Of a stretch of 64,000 bases of DNA, positions 60,154 to 64,000 are shown in pieces. Location: assembly GCA_038231395.1 (NCBI GenBank), contig JBBRLL010000005.1, forward strand, positions 1 to 64,000, written 5' to 3'. The number at the start of each line of letters is the position of its first letter. Positions within the stretch are counted from its first letter, which is position 1. The notes under the pieces were generated by a model. It was not told where the DNA came from and did not search any database. It saw only the letters and a list, made by a program, of their open reading frames with translations. A program made the position numbers and the translations under genes. The stretch comes from Stagnihabitans sp038231395. GTDB lineage: Bacteria; Pseudomonadota; Alphaproteobacteria; Rhodobacterales; Rhodobacteraceae.

Positions 60154-61298
60154 CAGTTGCTTGCCCCTTTGGTGGTGGCTTTCGGCGTCAAAAGGTTGCC
60201 CAAGGGCAGGTAGGGCACGGTGCCCTGACTGGCCGCACTGTCCATGATCACCTTGTTGGAGCCGCCCAGAACCTGTTCCATCGTTTCCAGATACATCCGT
60301 TTGCGGGTGACTTCCGGGGCCTTCACATATTCGGTATAGACCGAAAGGAAGCGGCTGGCGTCACCCTGAGCCTGATTGACGACCTGTGCTGCATAGGCCT
60401 GCGCCTCCTGCAAGGTCTGACTGGCCTGACCGCGCGCCGCTGCTGTGGCGGTGTTGGCGTAAGCGTTGGCCTCTTTCTGCAACTGGTCACGCTTTTGTTG
60501 TGCGGCCTGTACGGCGCGGAAGCTGTCAGCCACCTCTGCCGGCACGTCCGATTTCAAGAGGTTGACCCGCACCACCGAAATGCCGCTGTCATAGGTGTCA
60601 AGCGTGGCCTGAACCTCACGCATCAGGCTGTCTTCCACCTCTCCGCGGTTCTTGTTCAGGATCGGCGCCAATTGACTGCGCGCCACGATGTCACGCACAG
60701 CCGATTCAGAAACCGCGCGGATGGTGTCCTCTGGTTCTTTCAGGTTGAACAGGTATTTCGCCGGATCGCTGACGTTCCAGACCACCTGAAACTCGATATC
60801 GACGATGTTCTGATCGCCGGTCAGCATCAGGCCGTTGTCCAGTTCGCCCCCGGCCCCGGTGCCGATTTCCGTGGTGCGCTGCTGGCTGGTGTTGACGATT
60901 TCCGCCGAAACGAACGGCCAGGGCGCCAGGTTCAGACCATCGGCCTTGACCTGATAGAACTTGCCGAACAACAATTCGACCGCGCGTTCGTTGGGCTGGA
61001 CCTGATAAAAGCTAAGGTAGGACCAGATCAACCCAAGCGCAATCACGCCCGAGATCAGACCCTGACGCGAGAAAAACCAGTTGCCATCGGGCATGGTCGG
61101 GCCGCCGCCGCCAGTGCCGCCGTTGCCTCCGCCGCCCATGATGACACGAAGCCGCTCTTGCCCCTTGCGAAGCACTTGATCCAGATCGGGAATTTGCGGA
61201 CCCGCGCCGCGCCGGTCCGGCCCGCGTGGTTCACCCTTGCGCCCCTTGTCGTCATCGGGGCCGTTGTCGCCGCCCCAGGGGCCGTTCCCACCTGCCAT
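60153..61298 (-). CDS. hflK: HflK, FtsH-regulating SPFH/band-7 protein
   Basis: A 381-residue inner-membrane protein. The N-terminal 80 residues are Gly-rich and charged (NGPWGGDNGPDDDKGRKGEPRG, GGGGNGGTGGGG), as usual for HflK. A transmembrane helix near 85-105 (GLISGVIALGLIWSYLSFY) and the SPFH domain follow (VQPNERAVELLFGKFYQVKADGLNLAPWPFV, then LTGDQNIVDIEFQVVWNVSDPAKYLFNL). The end is YLPLGNLL-type. It partners HflC, which overlaps it by one base. gor lies 57 bases upstream. Confidence 0.93.
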   Translation of the reverse strand: MAGGNGPWGGDNGPDDDKGRKGEPRGPDRRGAGPQIPDLDQVLRKGQERLRVIMGGGGNGGTGGGGPTMPDGNWFFSRQGLISGVIALGLIWSYLSFYQVQPNERAVELLFGKFYQVKADGLNLAPWPFVSAEIVNTSQQRTTEIGTGAGGELDNGLMLTGDQNIVDIEFQVVWNVSDPAKYLFNLKEPEDTIRAVSESAVRDIVARSQLAPILNKNRGEVEDSLMREVQATLDTYDSGISVVRVNLLKSDVPAEVADSFRAVQAAQQKRDQLQKEANAYANTATAAARGQASQTLQEAQAYAAQVVNQAQGDASRFLSVYTEYVKAPEVTRKRMYLETMEQVLGGSNKVIMDSAASQGTVPYLPLGNLLTPKATTKGASN

Positions 61299-61355
61299 CG
61301 GTTATCCTCTCTGATGTTCTTGGGGTAAACTGGTGATTTCTCGCCGGAAATCAAG

Positions 61356-62723
61356 TCAAACGGCAGGATAGATGCGCACTGGCTTTCGCATCGTGACCAG
61401 TTCTTCCGCTGCGGTCGGGTGCACCGCCACCGTGCGGTCAAAATCTTCTTTCGTTGCCGCCATCTTTACGGCAATCGCTGCAAGCTGGATCATTTCGCCC
61501 GCCTCCGGCCCGACGATATGGCAGCCGAGGACTTTGCGGTTGGCGGAGTCGACGATCAACTTCATCAGCATCCGGTCCTCACGCCCGGCAAACATCGACT
61601 TCATAGGGCGGAAGCTGGTGGCATAAACCTCGACCCCGCCGCGCGCTTTGCCCTGTTCTTCCGTCATCCCCACCGTGCCAAGTTCGGGCTGAGTGAAAAC
61701 CGCAGACGCCACCAGCCTGTGATCGGCCATCGATGGCATGGCCCGAAAAACCGTATCGGCAAAACTATGCCCTTCGCGGATGGCAATCGGGGTCAGGTTC
61801 AGCCGGTTGGTCACATCGCCCACCGCATAGATCGACGGGACGGCGGTCTGGCTCCACTCGTTCACCACAATCTCGCCCTGCTTGCCAAAGGCAACCCCCA
61901 AGTCCTCCAGCCCAAGGCCAGAAGCATTGGGGCGGCGGCCCGTGGCATAAAGCACAAGGTCGAAATTTTCGGCCGTGCCATCTGTGGCAGTGGCGCGAAT
62001 GTCAGTTGTCGTGCGTTCCAGCCGTGTGACATCCGTGTTGCAGCGAATGATGATGCCGTTGGCCTGCATGGAAGTGACGACAAGGTTGCGCGCCTCGTCA
62101 TCAAAGCCGCGCAGAATTTGTTCGCCCCGGTAAACCAGCGTGACCTTAACCCCAAGGCCGTTGAGTATGCAGGCAAATTCGCTGGCAATATAACCGCCGC
62201 CCACCACCAGCGCCCGTTTGGGCAGGGCTGGCAGGCTGAACATCTCATTCGAGGTGACCGCAAGATCGGCCCCCGGAATATCGGGCACAAAGGGCCAGCC
62301 GCCGGTGGCGATCAGGATGTGCTTGGCAGAAACACTCTGACCGCTGGCCAGCCGAACGGTATGCGCATCCACCACAACCGCGCGGCAATCGTGAACAATG
62401 ACGCCCGCGTTGATCAACGTGCTGCGATACGCCGCTTCCAATCGGTTCAACTCGGCATCCAAAGAGGTGCGGAACCTTGCCCAGTCAAACGGCCCGGCGG
62501 TCACGTTCCAGCCATAGGCCACGGCATCGGTGAAGGTCTTGGCATAGCCTGAGGCATTGACCATCAGTTTTTTGGGCACACAACCGCGAATGACGCAGGT
62601 GCCGCCCATCCGGCTTTCCTCGGCCAGACCAACCCGCGCTCCACCCTCCGCCGCCGCAATCCGCGCCGCGCGCACGCCACCAGAGCCGCCGCCAATCACG
62701 AAAAGGTCGTAGTCGAAGGCCAC
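61356..62723 (-). CDS. gor: Glutathione-disulfide reductase
   Basis: A 455-residue FAD- and NAD(P)H-dependent disulfide reductase. FDYDLFVIGGGSGGVRAARIAAAEG binds FAD, MGGTCVIRGCVPKKLMVNASGY carries the redox-active cysteine pair, ALVVGGGYIASEFACIL binds NAD(P), YAVGDVTNRLNLTPIAIREG is the second FAD motif, and VHPTAAEELVTM carries the catalytic His-Glu of the dimer partner. It keeps glutathione reduced. Three in-frame GTG codons lie at 62741, 62732 and 62723; the last is chosen because the family normally opens [AS]FDYDLFVIGGG. The upstream ones would overlap the rpiA stop more. Confidence 0.93.
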   Translation of the reverse strand: MAFDYDLFVIGGGSGGVRAARIAAAEGGARVGLAEESRMGGTCVIRGCVPKKLMVNASGYAKTFTDAVAYGWNVTAGPFDWARFRTSLDAELNRLEAAYRSTLINAGVIVHDCRAVVVDAHTVRLASGQSVSAKHILIATGGWPFVPDIPGADLAVTSNEMFSLPALPKRALVVGGGYIASEFACILNGLGVKVTLVYRGEQILRGFDDEARNLVVTSMQANGIIIRCNTDVTRLERTTTDIRATATDGTAENFDLVLYATGRRPNASGLGLEDLGVAFGKQGEIVVNEWSQTAVPSIYAVGDVTNRLNLTPIAIREGHSFADTVFRAMPSMADHRLVASAVFTQPELGTVGMTEEQGKARGGVEVYATSFRPMKSMFAGREDRMLMKLIVDSANRKVLGCHIVGPEAGEMIQLAAIAVKMAATKEDFDRTVAVHPTAAEELVTMRKPVRIYPAV

Positions 62724-62724
62724 G

Positions 62725-63513
62725 TCAGTCACCCATGTCACTGAAAATATTGTCGCTTGGCGCGAATTCGATGCGGTCGTCGGTCACGATACCCTGATTG
62801 ATGTCGCGGACCGTCACCCGCCCGTCGGCATGACCGATCACCACAATGTCACAGATGTCGATGAAAAGTCCGTTTTCAACAACGCCCGGAATTTGGTTGA
62901 GCACCAGAGCCAGCTGCCGGGGGTTGCCGATGCGCTTCAGATGCAGGTCAACGATGTAATTGCTTTCATCGGTCATCAGGGGCCGGTCGCCGTTCATGCG
63001 CAGGGTCACGTCACGGTTCAGAACATCCAGCGCAACCAAAGTCTCCTCAATCAGGGCCTTGGTGGTCTGCCAGCCAAACGGGATCACTTCAACGGGCAAG
63101 GGGAAAGCCCCCAGTTGCGCCACTTCTTTTGCGGCATCGGCGATCACAATCATCTGATCGGACGCGGTCGCGACAATCTTTTCCTGCAATAGGGCTGCGC
63201 CACCGCCTTTGATCAGTGCCAGATGCTGGTCAAACTCATCCGCGCCGTCGATCGTCAGGTCCAGCCATTTGGCATCGTCAAGGGAGGTGACCTTGATACC
63301 GACCTGTCGCGCCAGTTCTGCTGTCCGGGTCGAGGTCGGAACTCCAAGGATTTTCAGCCCCTCTTCGCGCACCCGCTCCCCCAGACAGCGGACCATCCAG
63401 GCGGCGGTTGATCCGGTGCCAAGGCCCACTTTCATTCCTGATTGAACGTAGTCCACGGCCCGTTTGGCTGCGACGAACTTGGCCTTGTCAATCGGGGAAA
63501 GATCAGCGGGCAC
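62725..63513 (-). CDS. rpiA: Ribose-5-phosphate isomerase A
   Basis: A 262-residue enzyme that interconverts ribose 5-phosphate and ribulose 5-phosphate in the pentose phosphate pathway. Motifs are VGLGTGSTAAWMVRCLGER (phosphate loop), LTIDGADEFDQHLALIKGGGAALLQEKIVA (catalytic Asp and Glu), and VEVIPFGWQTT. Length is normal. Its stop codon lies close to or inside the start of gor, so the pair is translationally linked, and both feed NADPH and redox balance. The 5' side of the gene faces an unannotated 480-base stretch. Confidence 0.95.
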   Translation of the reverse strand: MPADLSPIDKAKFVAAKRAVDYVQSGMKVGLGTGSTAAWMVRCLGERVREEGLKILGVPTSTRTAELARQVGIKVTSLDDAKWLDLTIDGADEFDQHLALIKGGGAALLQEKIVATASDQMIVIADAAKEVAQLGAFPLPVEVIPFGWQTTKALIEETLVALDVLNRDVTLRMNGDRPLMTDESNYIVDLHLKRIGNPRQLALVLNQIPGVVENGLFIDICDIVVIGHADGRVTVRDINQGIVTDDRIEFAPSDNIFSDMGD

Positions 63514-64000
63514 GGGCAGGCTCCTTTTCGTCGTCTATGCTTATAGCAAAGCCTTGGCCGAGGGCGAGGGGAAACCGCAGCATCAGCGCAGGGGCGAACG
63601 GGGACGGCAGATCGGCCGGGTGCTTGTTGCTTTTCTGCACATCGACGTTGTCGGAACATTAGGGGCTTATGAAGTTCGACACGACATACGCCAGCCACGC
63701 GAAAGCCGTCGTGTAAATTGGTGTGCCTGCAGACGCCGGATCTTCATCGGGTCAACATTCCTGTAAAGGTGAAAGGTTACCGAGTTCGCCCAGAGAAGGC
63801 TGCGTCAGCGCACCAGCTGCGGTCCAGCGAAGAAAGTGCCCGGCTCTTTTCGTCGGGGATTGCGCGGGTGAGGTTTACCCCGACCACCTTCATCGCCCAA
63901 GAGGCTTCTGGTTCAATGTGGATCTCGATATGACCACGGCCTTTTCGGCAGCCAAATTGTCCACACAAACCGGCTAAGAAGCCTGCGTTAGGACACCAGA
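63514..64000. other. Upstream region of rpiA, no gene recognised
   Basis: About 490 bases to the window edge. It should hold the rpiA promoter on the minus strand; TATAAG-like bases around 63540 are a possible -10. A 15-codon ORF on the plus strand at 63669 (MKFDTTYASHAKAVV) and a 63-codon minus-strand frame at 63777-63968 exist, but neither shows a family match or a good ribosome-binding site. A gene may begin beyond the edge. Confidence 0.45.

Noticed and set aside
63777..63968. 63-codon minus-strand frame near the right edge
   Set aside because: Looks partly protein-like but has no recognisable motif, ribosome-binding site or operon context; described only within the unannotated region.

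Overview
The window looks like ordinary chromosome from a Gram-negative alphaproteobacterium, most likely order Rhodobacterales. The basis is gene content and protein style: an archaeal-type phosphatidylserine decarboxylase beside PssA, a CarD / seven-iron ferredoxin / S4-domain / SUV3-like helicase block, DUF1178, DUF4389 and DUF6476 proteins, HflKC next to a Do protease, and high-GC coding with many ATGA, TGATG and GTGA gene overlaps. No phage, IS element, CRISPR array or rRNA was recognised. The only RNA genes seen are tRNA-Leu(UAA) and tRNA-Tyr(GUA).

Layout. 1-2.5 kb: partial Flp pilin, lytic transglycosylase, Kv-type K+ channel. 2.7-4.4 kb: CoA-transferase operon with a small exported protein encoded between its two subunits. 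5.2-8.4 kb: DctB/DctD two-component system, without the usual TRAP transporter genes. 8.4-16.5 kb: single-function genes (PurQ, CoA-binding protein, RlmB, DDAH, glycosyltransferase-like protein, a solitary PhnM, MetY, SIMPL protein). 16.6-20.5 kb: a 1274-residue protein that seems to join GspL/PilM-like and PilP/GspC-like ends through a long Ala/Pro/Thr linker. 20.7-29.1 kb: CPA2 antiporter, CobT, and the CarD-FdxA-S4-helicase-TPR block. 29.1-30.3 kb: SCP2 protein with a hydrolase. 30.4-34.4 kb: Anbu (ancestral proteasome-like subunit) with transglutaminase, alpha-E and circularly permuted ATP-grasp genes. 34.6-36.5 kb: ligase-associated exonuclease translationally coupled to a DNA-ligase-like protein that lacks its adenylation domain. 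36.7-46.2 kb: M3 peptidase, DUF4389, Gfo/Idh oxidoreductase, PssA/Psd, RpoH, RluD, DUF6476, hybrid kinase. 46.3-53.2 kb: amidase, PotABCD-like ABC transporter, amidase. 53.2-57.5 kb: WaaA-like transferase, Nudix, DUF1178, 2Fe-2S ferredoxin, an orphan DnaE2 C-terminal OB fold, a lipoprotein and a small ORF. 57.6-63.5 kb: RpiA, Gor, HflK, HflC and DegP-like protease, all on the minus strand.

How genes work together. The clearest functional units are: the Anbu/ATP-grasp/alpha-E/transglutaminase operon (a known but functionally unresolved set thought to make and process a peptide-like product); the amidase-ABC-amidase locus (uptake plus hydrolysis of an amide compound); the exonuclease/ligase-like pair; DctBD; PssA/Psd (phosphatidylethanolamine synthesis); and the HflKC/Do-protease membrane quality-control group. 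The best candidates for something undescribed are the adenylation-less ligase, the GspL/PilP fusion, the exported protein inside the CoA-transferase operon, the DctD without a GAFTGA motif, and a repeated 18-base motif that starts at the stop codons of three unrelated minus-strand genes.

All calls come from reading the sequence and translations. No database search was run.
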